From: Klebsiella michiganensis
GTDB taxonomy: Bacteria; Pseudomonadota; Gammaproteobacteria; Enterobacterales; Enterobacteriaceae
NCBI RefSeq assembly: GCF_002925905.1
Contig: NZ_PRDB01000023.1
Location: forward strand, 1 to 39,098
Reading direction: 5' to 3'
Length of the DNA: 39,098 nucleotides
The translations under genes were made by a program, and so were the position numbers. Numbering within the stretch: position 1 is the stretch's first letter; each line of letters opens with the position of its first letter. The notes beneath the pieces were generated by a model. It was not told the origin of the DNA. It searched no databases and worked only from the letters and a program-made list of their open reading frames with translations. Below, piece by piece: positions 19,285 to 29,356 of this stretch.

Positions 19285-20283
19285 TTACGCCTGGTCTTTA
19301 TTTGCCAGCCATACCAGCAGCTTCAGGCTGGCGGAGTAATAGTCGTCCTGGGGCGTAATCTGCGGATCGGCCTGCGCTTCGCCAAGGGTTAAATCGCGTA
19401 CCGCCAGCAGCCCGCCGGTCATAAACCACGGCGCCACTTCATCGGTATTCACGTTTATCCACGCCGGCGTCTGCGGACGCGGATAGCGCTGGAACCAGTT
19501 TTTCCACGGCGTCAGCAGGCTGCTTTTCGAGTCACTCCAGTAGACATACAGCGGAATACGGATCGCATCGAAGCTCATTCGCGTCGGCCACTCTTTTGCC
19601 GGCTCCATCTTACCGTCCGCTCTTAAGGCCACCCAGTCGCTGGGAAGCTGCGATTTCCCCCACGCCATGTTTCCCAGCAGCGCCTGGCCATCGCTCTGCA
19701 GCTTTCTCCAGGCGGTTAGATGCGTACGCGCGGCGAAGGCCTGCCACGCCGGAAAGATAAAGTAGGAGGGGTTAAGATTCAGGTGGTCGTTGAGATAGAA
19801 TCCCTTTGCGCCCGGAAGCATCACCTGACGACCGGCAAACGTGACCACCGTAGACTTCAGGAGCGAAGCGGTTATCGCATCCGACGCGCTGCCGTAGGAT
19901 TTTTCATGCCACTGCTGCTGCGCGCGCAGCAGCGCCCAGGCAATCAGGGTATCACCATCGGTGGCATCGTTTTTGTCCGCCACCGGATTGGGCGCCACCG
20001 GGTTATAGCGCCAGTAAAACAACCCGTTATCTTTGTTACGTAGGGTTTTATCGGTCCACTGCCATAGCTTGTCAAAGGCGGGGCGATCGTTATTAGCCAC
20101 CGCTAACAGCATGGCAAAACCTTGCCCTTCGGTATGGGAGACGTTGCCGTTGCCGGTATCAATAATGCGTCCGTCCGGCATCATAAAACGCGATTTATAG
20201 CTTTCCCACGCCGTATCGGCCCACGCGTGGGGAAGCATCATCACCGTCGTCACCACGACTGTCGCTAAAGCACGCAAGGACAT
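19285..20283 (-). CDS. bcsZ: BcsZ (operon II), periplasmic GH8 endoglucanase
   Basis: 332 residues, shorter than and only distantly similar to the operon I enzyme. A signal peptide ends near HAWA. The GH8 acid is E52 in HTEGQGFAML and the base is D239 in MSFDAIRIPLY; NDATDGDTLIAWALL is the conserved block between them. It is the last gene of operon II, starting 11 bases after bcsD. It resembles the cellulase that accompanies bcsD-type synthases such as in Komagataeibacter (recalled, not searched). Likely role: trimming or untangling glucan during export and fibre assembly. Confidence 0.9.
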   Translation of the reverse strand: MSLRALATVVVTTVMMLPHAWADTAWESYKSRFMMPDGRIIDTGNGNVSHTEGQGFAMLLAVANNDRPAFDKLWQWTDKTLRNKDNGLFYWRYNPVAPNPVADKNDATDGDTLIAWALLRAQQQWHEKSYGSASDAITASLLKSTVVTFAGRQVMLPGAKGFYLNDHLNLNPSYFIFPAWQAFAARTHLTAWRKLQSDGQALLGNMAWGKSQLPSDWVALRADGKMEPAKEWPTRMSFDAIRIPLYVYWSDSKSSLLTPWKNWFQRYPRPQTPAWINVNTDEVAPWFMTGGLLAVRDLTLGEAQADPQITPQDDYYSASLKLLVWLANKDQA

Positions 20284-20294
20284 AAATTCACCCT

Positions 20295-20768
20295 TCAGGG
20301 ATGGAAGTAAAGAAACTGAACGTCAGAGACCGAAAACAGCCGCTCGCGCTGTAACACCACGTGCGCCGCGCCGCCCTGTCCCTGTAGCCAGCGGGAATAA
20401 AGCCCCTCGAGTATGGCACAAAACGCATTACACCAGCGGACGCGGCGCGCTTCATCGCGGCTCACCGGCAGCGCCTGATGGCGTAACCGCAGGCCGTCAT
20501 CGCTAACCTCAACGCTCACTACGCCCCACTGAAACCGGCTTAGCTGCGCATTCATATTGGCTTCCAGCTCACCGAGCGTTTCCGACTCCGGTAGCGGATG
20601 CTCATCGGCCAGCGCCTCGCCCATTTGCCGCAGAAAGGGCTGGCTCTCCAGCTCGCCCGCGTTATTGACCATGCCATCAACCATAATCAGCAGCAGATCG
20701 AACCACCCGGCAGGGGTTTGCTGCTGCTGAAACCAGGCCATTACCAGCGCATTATTATTGTCCGTCAC
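20295..20768 (-). CDS. bcsD: BcsD, periplasmic subunit linked to cellulose crystallisation
   Basis: 157 residues, the usual size of BcsD (AxCesD about 156). There is no signal peptide, as in the family. It begins at GTG 20768 (MTDNNNALVMAWFQQQQTPA), two bases after the bcsC stop, with GGGAG about ten bases upstream. BcsD forms an octameric ring in the periplasm of Komagataeibacter that helps arrange parallel chains. Assignment rests on size, weak recalled similarity (DGLRLRHQALPVSRDEARRV, then LEGLYSRWLQGQG) and the position between bcsC and bcsZ. Absent from operon I. Confidence 0.82.
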   Translation of the reverse strand: MTDNNNALVMAWFQQQQTPAGWFDLLLIMVDGMVNNAGELESQPFLRQMGEALADEHPLPESETLGELEANMNAQLSRFQWGVVSVEVSDDGLRLRHQALPVSRDEARRVRWCNAFCAILEGLYSRWLQGQGGAAHVVLQRERLFSVSDVQFLYFHP

Positions 20769-20770
20769 GA

Positions 20771-23700
20771 TCAGCGATCTCCCAGCATGTAGCGGATATA
20801 GAGGCCGGCGGTGCTCTCGTTGTAATCGCCGAAGGTGTCATAGCCCACCTGGCCGCCGAGCGTCATCTGTTTATTGACTTTGTAATCCGCGCCGGCGCGC
20901 AGGGTATAGCCGATGCCGCTCTTCGAGGTGGCTGAATAGTAGGCCTCTTTAGCAAAACCGTTGCTCACAGCGGTCTCGAGCGTTTGCTGCCACTCGGCGT
21001 TGGTCGGGAAATAGGCGCTCTTATCCTGGCTGTAAGATTGATAGCCCACCGAACCGCCAAGCTTCATCGTCCAGTTATCATATTTCTCCGTCAGGCTCAC
21101 CGGCAGCGACACGCTGACGTAGTTCTGCGGGCTGAAGTAGCCCCCTTGCCCGTAGGTGAAGTAGCTCAGGTTTTTCGAGTAATCCATGTAGCTCATACTC
21201 AGCCCGGTCTGCAGCTGACGATACTCATCGTGGTAAGGCCGCAGATAAACCCCGGCGTTGGCGTTGATGCTGGTATTGCTGGCGACGTTTTGTCCCAGGT
21301 AGCTATAGCCCCCGCCGCCGACGTAGAAACCGGCATCGCCGTCGTCGTAGCTGAGCTGCAGGGTACCGCCGTTTTTGGTCACCTGCCCCCAGGTTTTGCC
21401 GGAGTAGGAATCCTTCAGCCCCACCCAGGAGAGCAGGCTGTCGGTCAGCGAACGACGCTCGCCGGTAAAAATCAGCGACAGATAGTTAGTCAGCTTCGGC
21501 GACCACTTCACGCCGCCCACCACGGTATTCAGATCCTGACCCAGCGGCGTGCTGCCGATATCGACGCGATATTCGTCGCCGCTCAGCGCCAGCGCCAGCG
21601 CCACGCCGTTGGCTTTTTGTGAATCGGTTGAGCCGCTGGCTCGATCAACGTTAGGTTTCAGATTTGAAGAAGCCAGATAGCTGGCGACCTGCCCGGAATC
21701 GTAAGCGCCCAGCTTCGCCAGGTTTTCCATGCCGCTGCTGGTGGTGGCGTTAAAGTCTGAAGCATTCAGCGTGCCGAGACCGCTCAAGGTCTCCGCCCCC
21801 GGATTGTTGGCAAAGTACGTCGTGCGCTCGGTAGCGGTCATCGCCGCAATCGCCGCCTGCTCGCTGGTGGCGGTGGAAATCATATTGGAGACCGCGTTTG
21901 ATAGCGGATTCGCGCCATAGCGCCGCCAGGCGTCCCCGGTTGCCGTCCCTGCGTTCAACGTAATCGGCGTCACGGTAAAGTCGAAACGCGAATCACCGAA
22001 CGGCGAGGAGGACCAGGTCAGCGGGGTTTTGATTTCGGTCAGCTTACTGGTGCCGGATTCGCCATCGCGGCCGCGAACCTCCATGCCCCCCTGCAGCCAG
22101 GTGCCGGTTTTTTCCTGCAACGTCTCCATCATGGTATCCACCTGGCGCAGCATCCGGGTCTGCGCGGTTTCGACCGGCAGATCGGTGCGCTGGATCCCCG
22201 GCAGCGTGCTGCCATCGCCCGTCGATACCTGTGAAACCTGCCACGGCATATATTGCCCGTAGCTGGAGGCGGTACGCGTCGCCGCCGGCGTGCGCGAGAC
22301 GCCGACGAACGGATTATCCGCCGCCAGCACGCCGCCCACGGTCGGCGTTTGCGTACCGTTGCTGCTCTGTAACCCCAGCAGCCTGCCGCGAGCGCTGCGC
22401 AGATAGGTCATCGCCTGCTGATGATGGCCCTGCGATTCGGCCACGCGCGCCAGCAGCAGCAAACGGTCCGGCGAATTATCCGGGCGCAGCCCGCCTGCCA
22501 GCTGCGCCGCCCGGTCGTTATCGCCCGCCGACAGCGCGACATCAATAGCCCCGCTGCGCGCGTCCTGGGTCGGCGTATCGCGGGTCATCAGGTAGTCATA
22601 GACGACCCCGGCCTCTTTATTCATTTTGCCGCTCTGATAGAGACGCGCCATGGCGAACATCAGGTCGGTATTTTGCGGGTCGCTCTGCATGGCGCCCATC
22701 AGCTTGTCATACGCCGCCGCGTAGTTACCCTGCTCACGCAGGCGATCCGCGTCGTTAATCACATAGCCGTTGCGAATGCTGGCCAGCTGCGTCGGCGTAC
22801 TGCTTGCCTGCAGCTGCGGGTTGGTGAGCAGCCTCTGCGCTTCGTTGGTCAGGCCAGCCTGGTTAAGCACCGTCACCTGATCGGCGTAATCCCCGGCGTT
22901 GCCGGAGATGCCGCCGTTAATATTGTTACGCACCAGCGATACCGCGGTAGTGACATCGCCGCTCTGGGCCAGCAGGCGCGCCAGTTTACCGACATCCGCC
23001 GGGGCTTTTGGCGGCGTCGCGGCCATCGCCCTCAGCGTATTGGACGCCGCGACGGAATTACCCTGCGCCAGATACCCCTCGGCCGTCGCCAGCTGCAGGT
23101 TGTAGTTCACCCGCTGGTGTAAATCGCGCATCTGGCTGGTCTGGCTGGCGGGAGGAATTCTTGCCAGCAGCGTTTGCGCCTGCTGCCAGCCGCCGTTCTC
23201 GCTGGCGAAAAGGGCGGCGGCGTACAGCGAGCTGCTGCTGGCGCCGGGACGATACGCGGCGCCCATAATCGCGCTCGCCTCGCCGTCGTTGCCGGATTTT
23301 TGCAGCAGTCGGGCCAGATCGAGGCGCATCCACGCATCGTCCGGATAGCGAGAAACGCCCTGGCGCAGCGTGGCGATAGCCCCGGACACGTTACCGCCGC
23401 CGGCCTGCTCCTGGGCCTGTCGACGCAGGGAGTCTCCCGGCGTCCCGGTGACCACGCGCGGCTGCAGCTTTTGCTGCAGGCTTTCCGGCAGCGTTCGCAG
23501 CATCGACTGGGCTTCCGCGGTTTTATTCTGTTCACGCAAAACGTAATAGAGATTCTCCCGGGCGGGGCCATTTTGCGGCTGCTCGTTGAGCAGCGCCCGC
23601 AGCGTTTGTTCGGCCTGGGGCAGGTCTTTGTTGTGGCGCAGAACGTCGGCGCGGAACAGCTTCGCCGCCGAGCCCTGCGTCCCGCTCTGCTGCGCCAGCG

Positions 23701-24823
23701 GCGCGGAGAGCGCCAGCGCCTGGCTAATGTTGCCTTGCTTATAGGCCTGCTGCGCCTGAGCAAGCTGGCCGTAAAACAGCGCATCCCCCGCCTGCTGACG
23801 CCGGGTTTCAGAGCCCTCGCCGCCGAGATCCGCCGCCCGGCCCAAATATTGAGAGGCCGCCTGAAAATCGCCGCTGCGCTGGGCGATATAGCCCATCCCG
23901 GCAAGCGCGTCAGCATCCTGCGGATTGGTTTGCAGGACCTGTTCAAACTGCTGCTTCGCCGCGGCGGTATTGCCGCTGTTCAGGTCAGCGTAACCCTGAC
24001 CGCGCGCCTGGCCGCTGCGCCGTTCGCGGAAGTAGTTCTGCACTTCGCTATCCTGCGGGTGGCGCTGCATCCAGGTATCGTAAAACGGCTCATCTCCCGG
24101 CTGCGGCCCCATCCACAGCAGCGCCTGACGCAGTCCCGCATCGGCTTCTTTGCTGCCGCTGGCCATCGGCTCCAGCATGGCGATCCCTTCCCGGCGGGTC
24201 TCTTCGCGCCAGGTCAGCGCCTTGCCCAGGGCCACGCGCGGCCCGTTTTCCTGCGGATGCTGAGCGACGTACTGACGCAGTTCGCTCAACGCCTGCGGAT
24301 AGAGCGATTTGTCGCTGGCCATCGTCATGTAGTATTCCGCCGCCAGTCCGGAAGGCGGAACGCTGCCGTTGAACATACTCCGCCAGGTCGCCAGCGCGGC
24401 AGGCACGTTGCCGCTGCGCGCCTGCTGTCTGGCCAGATTGAGCTGCCCCTGCGGGACCTGCGCCATTTTTTTGGCGCTATCCAGATCCTGCAAGCCGGGA
24501 CTGTTGGGCGCCGCTTTCTCCAGTCGCGCCCGCCACTGGGCCGCGGCCTGCAGGTTGCCCCCCTGCTGCGCCCACAGCGCCATCAGGTACAGCGCCTGAG
24601 CGTTGTTGGCATCCACCGATAACACTTTTTGCAGCGATTCCATCGCCAGCTCGTCGTGCGATTTTTCGTGCCAGTAGTTGGCCTGCGCAAACAGCGCCTG
24701 CAGCGCCGCATCGTTACCCGCCGCCTGCGCCTCGCCGAAGGCGCCAAGCGTCAGCGCGCCGGACAGGCACAGCGTGGAAAATTGACGGGCCGCCTTCGTA
24801 TTCATTTTACCGACTCTTTTCAT
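20771..24823 (-). CDS. bcsC: BcsC (operon II), large TPR/beta-barrel cellulose exporter
   Basis: 1350 residues, nearly 190 more than the operon I copy. The ATG at 24823 overlaps the bcsB stop (ATGA) and has GGGAGA upstream; a second start at 24805 (MNTKAARQF) would fit the signal peptide equally well, with cleavage near AQAA. A long TPR region with many P-x-N/D and A-x-Y-L-x-A-x repeats runs to about residue 850. A linker and the BCSC_C outer-membrane domain follow, with TYGQGGYFSPQNY and a C-terminal strand ending IRYMLGDR. Residues of about 975-1076 form a Ser/Thr/Asn/Ala-rich insert not seen in the operon I protein. Confidence 0.93.
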   Translation of the reverse strand: MKRVGKMNTKAARQFSTLCLSGALTLGAFGEAQAAGNDAALQALFAQANYWHEKSHDELAMESLQKVLSVDANNAQALYLMALWAQQGGNLQAAAQWRARLEKAAPNSPGLQDLDSAKKMAQVPQGQLNLARQQARSGNVPAALATWRSMFNGSVPPSGLAAEYYMTMASDKSLYPQALSELRQYVAQHPQENGPRVALGKALTWREETRREGIAMLEPMASGSKEADAGLRQALLWMGPQPGDEPFYDTWMQRHPQDSEVQNYFRERRSGQARGQGYADLNSGNTAAAKQQFEQVLQTNPQDADALAGMGYIAQRSGDFQAASQYLGRAADLGGEGSETRRQQAGDALFYGQLAQAQQAYKQGNISQALALSAPLAQQSGTQGSAAKLFRADVLRHNKDLPQAEQTLRALLNEQPQNGPARENLYYVLREQNKTAEAQSMLRTLPESLQQKLQPRVVTGTPGDSLRRQAQEQAGGGNVSGAIATLRQGVSRYPDDAWMRLDLARLLQKSGNDGEASAIMGAAYRPGASSSSLYAAALFASENGGWQQAQTLLARIPPASQTSQMRDLHQRVNYNLQLATAEGYLAQGNSVAASNTLRAMAATPPKAPADVGKLARLLAQSGDVTTAVSLVRNNINGGISGNAGDYADQVTVLNQAGLTNEAQRLLTNPQLQASSTPTQLASIRNGYVINDADRLREQGNYAAAYDKLMGAMQSDPQNTDLMFAMARLYQSGKMNKEAGVVYDYLMTRDTPTQDARSGAIDVALSAGDNDRAAQLAGGLRPDNSPDRLLLLARVAESQGHHQQAMTYLRSARGRLLGLQSSNGTQTPTVGGVLAADNPFVGVSRTPAATRTASSYGQYMPWQVSQVSTGDGSTLPGIQRTDLPVETAQTRMLRQVDTMMETLQEKTGTWLQGGMEVRGRDGESGTSKLTEIKTPLTWSSSPFGDSRFDFTVTPITLNAGTATGDAWRRYGANPLSNAVSNMISTATSEQAAIAAMTATERTTYFANNPGAETLSGLGTLNASDFNATTSSGMENLAKLGAYDSGQVASYLASSNLKPNVDRASGSTDSQKANGVALALALSGDEYRVDIGSTPLGQDLNTVVGGVKWSPKLTNYLSLIFTGERRSLTDSLLSWVGLKDSYSGKTWGQVTKNGGTLQLSYDDGDAGFYVGGGGYSYLGQNVASNTSINANAGVYLRPYHDEYRQLQTGLSMSYMDYSKNLSYFTYGQGGYFSPQNYVSVSLPVSLTEKYDNWTMKLGGSVGYQSYSQDKSAYFPTNAEWQQTLETAVSNGFAKEAYYSATSKSGIGYTLRAGADYKVNKQMTLGGQVGYDTFGDYNESTAGLYIRYMLGDR

Positions 24824-27228
24824 TGGCTATCTCCCGACTCCAGGCGCTTGCGGGCATGACGTTTGAACATCGCGGTCAGCGCCAGACCCAGAATGGACGT
24901 GGCGATTAACCCCAGCACCGCCAGCAGGCCGGAGTGCTGGTTGGCATACCACACCGCCATCATGTACCACGGCATCTGGCCGCTGGGGAACGGCGTACTG
25001 ACCTGGAAGCTACGCACGCCGTTGTCGCTGGTAATCACCGCCGTATCGCCGCGAATACCGGCATTGATGCGCGGTGAATTAAGATCGTCTTCCAGTTTCG
25101 CCAGCTGATCGTCGCTGCTGGCCATCGCCACCACGACCACCCGCTGCGGGTTCCACGGCGAGCGATAGCTAATAAACCCGCGCCAGGCGCTGCTGGAAGA
25201 GAAATAGCGATCGGCATCCACGCCGTCGGAGGCCCAGTCGCCGCTCAGCCTGCGCTGAATTTTTGTCCATAGCGCCGGTTCACGTACGCTCAGCAGGTTA
25301 TCGACCGGTTGATAGGGAGAATCGGCCAGCAGGCGCTGATTAAACGCTTTCTGATCGAGGGCGCTCACCGCCAGGACATCGCGATCGCGCAGGAACAGCG
25401 CATTCGCGCCGTCGTCAGGAACGCCCAGCATCACGCGGTTATTGGCCAGCGCTTTACCGGTCGAATTACCCGAACGGGCGGCCAGATTCAGCATCGTCGC
25501 GACCTGCGTTTCCGAAGGCTGTTCCGGCAGCAGCAGCGTGGTTTGCGAATAATCCGCCAACCGGGAGAACGGGAACGACGCGCCGACAAAATAGGAAAGA
25601 TTCGGCAACAACGAGAAGTGCCGCGTACCGCTCAAATCGATCCACGAGTCGTCGGTGATGCGGCTTTTAATCGTGCTGTTCAGCAGAACCGAACAGGGCG
25701 CGCTGTCCTTCGGCACCAGATTGAAATAGAGCGAGAGCTGGTTATCGCCGTAAATCAGATACGGCGCCAGCGGGATAGTGAACCGCTCCTGACGCGCGTC
25801 GCCGCCCAGGTGACGCCAGAGCTTCTCCAGCGGACCCTGTTTATTCATCGGCAGGTTGTTGAGGAAGGTGTTGTTGAGCGTCACGCTCAGCAGCGACCTA
25901 TCCTCGTTAATCCAGCTCTCCGACGGGAAACGGTAGCCTATCTGCAGGGGAATGGTTTCGCCATCCCACAGGTAGAGGTCCGGCGCGGCGCGGAAGGCCA
26001 CGCGCAGCGGTTCATGCCATACGCCGCTGACGGTCATACTTTGATCCTGGCGGATCAGCTCGCTGATTTTTACCGGCCGATCGGTGGCGATCCAGCGCGG
26101 GGCGTCGTACGGCCTGCTGACGGCTATCGTCTGCGGATCAACATCCATGCTGGCCGTCTGCGGGGCGAAATCGCCGCGGGTCAGTCGCCAGGCGGCCATC
26201 CGCAGCGCCGCGTCGTTCTGGCCGACGATGAGCAGCAGCTTATAGGCCGGATTGCCGGGGTTCTCAACGATCCGCAGCAGCGGCTTGTCGGTTTGCGGCA
26301 GCGTCAGGCCGCCCACCCGATCGCCGGGGTGGCCAATGATAATCCCGTGCTTCTCGGGCAGGCGATCGCGCAGCGCGTCAAAAGCGATACCGCGATAATC
26401 GGCCTGAATACCCAGCCATGACGACACCAGCGCCGCAGCGCTGAAAATATCCGCCGTTGGTTTCTCCGGATACGCGATAGCGATATCCGCCGGCGTCATC
26501 TGCATGCTGTCGAAAAACGGGCGCGGGAAATGGCCTAAATCGTTGCTGATATTAAGCTGCTGGCTCTCCCAGCTAAAGTGGGAGGCGGGCAAAATGGTCA
26601 CCCGCGAGGTGTCGTGAATATCGAGCCGGCACTGCATTGCATCGCCGTCGTTAATCTTAAAGCTCAGGTTGTTGCTGGAGACCATCAGCGCCGCCGGGAT
26701 ATCCAGCTGATAGTGCGAGATCTCCTCGCCGTCCGCGCCCAGCGGTAGCGTGCCGAGCGGCTGGCCGTTGAGCATTAACTGCAGCGTGGCGTTGCGGGAC
26801 GCCATCTCCGGCGAGACCTTAACATCCAGCATCAGCTGGGCGTGGGTGACCACCTGATCGGAGGGCAGCGTAAAGCTGGCGCCGCCCTGGTTTTGTCCAC
26901 CGCTAAGGATGATGCCGTCCGGCATGCCCATCTGCGTGAGGTTCAGGTCTCCGCCGACAATCGGCGTTAGCGGCACCGTATCAGCGACCCCAGAAGCAAC
27001 CGGCGACGGCATCGCGGGTAGCGAAGCCGGCTGAGGGACGTTTGCCGGCGCGGGCTCGGTCGTGGCGGGCGAATTCGCTTCGCTGGCAGGCGCCGACGCG
27101 CCGCTGGCTTCCGCATCAGGTAGCAGAAAATTAAGCGGCGGCAATGCGTCAGAGGGCGTTTCCTCGCTATGCAGCGCTGGCGCAGAGAGTATACCGGCCA
27201 GCAGCGCAAGCGTCGTTAAACGTTTCAT
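24820..27228 (-). CDS. bcsB: BcsB (operon II), periplasmic cellulose synthase subunit
   Basis: 802 residues. A signal peptide is followed by an unusually long Ala/Pro/Ser linker (about residues 25-85), then paired carbohydrate-binding and flavodoxin-like domains (NDLGHFPRPFFDSMQ; LRDRLPEKHGIIIGHPGD; VSRPYDAPRWIATDRPV, shared with the operon I BcsB block RKPYDAPNWVRTDRAV). A C-terminal helix (LLAVLGLIATSILGLALTAM) is followed by a basic tail. It overlaps bcsA and bcsC by four bases on each side. Forms the BcsA-BcsB core of the second synthase. Confidence 0.94.
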   Translation of the reverse strand: MKRLTTLALLAGILSAPALHSEETPSDALPPLNFLLPDAEASGASAPASEANSPATTEPAPANVPQPASLPAMPSPVASGVADTVPLTPIVGGDLNLTQMGMPDGIILSGGQNQGGASFTLPSDQVVTHAQLMLDVKVSPEMASRNATLQLMLNGQPLGTLPLGADGEEISHYQLDIPAALMVSSNNLSFKINDGDAMQCRLDIHDTSRVTILPASHFSWESQQLNISNDLGHFPRPFFDSMQMTPADIAIAYPEKPTADIFSAAALVSSWLGIQADYRGIAFDALRDRLPEKHGIIIGHPGDRVGGLTLPQTDKPLLRIVENPGNPAYKLLLIVGQNDAALRMAAWRLTRGDFAPQTASMDVDPQTIAVSRPYDAPRWIATDRPVKISELIRQDQSMTVSGVWHEPLRVAFRAAPDLYLWDGETIPLQIGYRFPSESWINEDRSLLSVTLNNTFLNNLPMNKQGPLEKLWRHLGGDARQERFTIPLAPYLIYGDNQLSLYFNLVPKDSAPCSVLLNSTIKSRITDDSWIDLSGTRHFSLLPNLSYFVGASFPFSRLADYSQTTLLLPEQPSETQVATMLNLAARSGNSTGKALANNRVMLGVPDDGANALFLRDRDVLAVSALDQKAFNQRLLADSPYQPVDNLLSVREPALWTKIQRRLSGDWASDGVDADRYFSSSSAWRGFISYRSPWNPQRVVVVAMASSDDQLAKLEDDLNSPRINAGIRGDTAVITSDNGVRSFQVSTPFPSGQMPWYMMAVWYANQHSGLLAVLGLIATSILGLALTAMFKRHARKRLESGDSQ

Positions 27229-29336
27229 AGGCTGCCGTCCTCCTGCGCGGGATTCGCCGCAGGCGGCTGACGACGCTGGCTACGGCGCGTCTTCCACGTC
27301 AGCCAGAACAGTTCGAATACGCAGCGCAAAATGGTAGCAAAAGAGCGGAACGGGTTGTCCTGCGGGCGCGGCGGGTTAATCCACGCATCGGCGCGGGCCA
27401 GCACCACGCGCACCAGCTCGCGGCGGCGGGAGAGCTGAATATTTTCATCAAATTGCAGACGAATAAACTGGTCGTCAGCGGTAACCTGGCGCACCGGGAT
27501 CGAAATCGCGCCGGACTGGAGAGTCAGCTCAATCTCTTCGATTTCATCCTGCAGGTGACGCTTATCCGGCGCGCTTACGCGGCAGCCGCCCATGGACAGG
27601 TCCGCGGTGTGGCTGCGGGAGACAATGCCGCTGGTGTAGTGGATCAGCACCGGAATATCGACATCAATACGAATCGTTTTTCGCACCTGACGGGTTTCGC
27701 GCGCCACGGCAATGGCGGCCAGCAGGAAGATCAGGCTGTAAATCCCCCAGCCGACGTTCAGCGCGATAACGTTCGGGTCTGAGCCAAAGTAGTCGTGACC
27801 GATGGCGCGGACGATACCGACCACCACCCCCAGGCCCAGCAGACAGGCGACGACCAGGTGCGGTCTGACGACGGTAAAGTCGAAGTAGCCCACGTCCAGC
27901 AGGCCGCCTTTATCGGTCACGTTGAATTTCCCGCGTTTGGGGAAAATCATGGTCACCAGCGTCGGCAGTACCAGGTGGAACGCCAGCACGATATCGTAGA
28001 TTTCGCCCCAGAAGCTGTAACGATAGCGACCGTTCATGCGCGAGCCGACATAGATCGCGAGGAACAGATGCGGCAGCGCATAGGAGACAATCAGGCTGGC
28101 CGAGGAGTAGATGATATTCAGGTTGAACAGCAGGTAGGCCAGCGGTGCGGTGACAAAGACCACCCGCGGCAGGGCGAACTGATAATAGAGCATGGCGCTG
28201 AGATAGCACAGGCGCTGCTGGAACGTCAGCCCACGGCCCAGTAGCGGGTTATCCAGACGGAATATTTGCGTCATCCCGCGCGCCCAGCGGGTACGCTGAA
28301 TCACGTGCACCACCAGACGTTCGGTGGCTAAGCCGGCCGCCAGAGGTATATCAAGAAACGCCGACTTCCAGCCCAGGCGCTGGAACTTCAGCGCGGTATG
28401 GGCATCTTCGGTCACGGTCTCTACCGCAAAGCCGCCGATCTGCTCCAGCGCGGCGCGGCGAATGACGGCGCAGGAGCCGCAGAAAAAGGTCGCGTTCCAG
28501 TTGTCGTTCCCCTGCTGAATCGGGCCATAAAACAGCATCCCTTCGTTAGGAATATTGCGGCCCACGGAGAGGTTGCGCTCAAAGGGGTCCGGCGAATAGA
28601 AGTAGTGCGGCGTCTGCACCAGCGCCAGCATCGGATCGTTGAGGAATCCGCCCACCGTCGCCTGCAAAAAGACGCGGGTTGCCACGTGATCGCAATCAAA
28701 AACGCAGATAAGCTCGCCGTGGGTCAACGTCATCGCGTGGTTGAGGTTGCCCGCTTTGGCGTGTTTGTTATCGTTACGGGTGATATACCCAACCCCAACG
28801 TCGGCGGCGAATACCGCGAATTCATTGCGCTTACCGTCATCCAGCAAATAGATTTTTAATTTATCTTTTGGATAATCAATACACTGCGCAGCCAGCACCG
28901 TATCACGCACCACCTCAAGCGGTTCGTTATAGCTGGGAATATAGATATCCACCGTCGGCCACTTGCTCATATCATCCGGCAGCGGGACAATTTCACGCTT
29001 TAGCGGCCAGACCGTTTGCAGGTAGTTAAGCAGCAGCATCACCCAGATATAGACTTCCGCCAGAAACAGCCCCATCCCCAGAATCGCTTCGATGGTGGAG
29101 TTAAAATGCAGGGTCTGCGTTAAACGGAAATACATATAACGGGTCGACATCAGCAGCGATGTCACCACCATGATGACGGAAACGCTGCGGTTTTTACTGA
29201 ACCCCATCACAAAGAGAATACCGATGCTCAGGAGGCCAAAAATATACTGCTTTTGGCTGTCCATCGGCGTGATCACCACCAGCACGGCAATGGGCGAAAG
29301 TACCAGTACCAGCAACCAGAAAAGCGTCTTTTTCAT
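27225..29336 (-). CDS. bcsA: BcsA (operon II), c-di-GMP-activated cellulose synthase
   Basis: 703 residues; lacks the roughly 150-residue N-terminal extension of the operon I enzyme, as in bcsD-type synthases. GT2 motifs are intact: DDG 166-168, DCD 214-216, FFCGS 284-288, TED 309-311 and QRTRW 347-351. A PilZ domain has RxxxR at 552-556 (RKTIR) and DxSxxG at 579-584 (DLSMGG), so c-di-GMP activation is expected. Membrane helices flank the GT domain. It starts 20 bases after bcsQ and overlaps bcsB (ATGA). Confidence 0.96.
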   Translation of the reverse strand: MKKTLFWLLVLVLSPIAVLVVITPMDSQKQYIFGLLSIGILFVMGFSKNRSVSVIMVVTSLLMSTRYMYFRLTQTLHFNSTIEAILGMGLFLAEVYIWVMLLLNYLQTVWPLKREIVPLPDDMSKWPTVDIYIPSYNEPLEVVRDTVLAAQCIDYPKDKLKIYLLDDGKRNEFAVFAADVGVGYITRNDNKHAKAGNLNHAMTLTHGELICVFDCDHVATRVFLQATVGGFLNDPMLALVQTPHYFYSPDPFERNLSVGRNIPNEGMLFYGPIQQGNDNWNATFFCGSCAVIRRAALEQIGGFAVETVTEDAHTALKFQRLGWKSAFLDIPLAAGLATERLVVHVIQRTRWARGMTQIFRLDNPLLGRGLTFQQRLCYLSAMLYYQFALPRVVFVTAPLAYLLFNLNIIYSSASLIVSYALPHLFLAIYVGSRMNGRYRYSFWGEIYDIVLAFHLVLPTLVTMIFPKRGKFNVTDKGGLLDVGYFDFTVVRPHLVVACLLGLGVVVGIVRAIGHDYFGSDPNVIALNVGWGIYSLIFLLAAIAVARETRQVRKTIRIDVDIPVLIHYTSGIVSRSHTADLSMGGCRVSAPDKRHLQDEIEEIELTLQSGAISIPVRQVTADDQFIRLQFDENIQLSRRRELVRVVLARADAWINPPRPQDNPFRSFATILRCVFELFWLTWKTRRSQRRQPPAANPAQEDGSL

Positions 29337-29356
29337 TCAGCAGCCCTGCAATTAAA

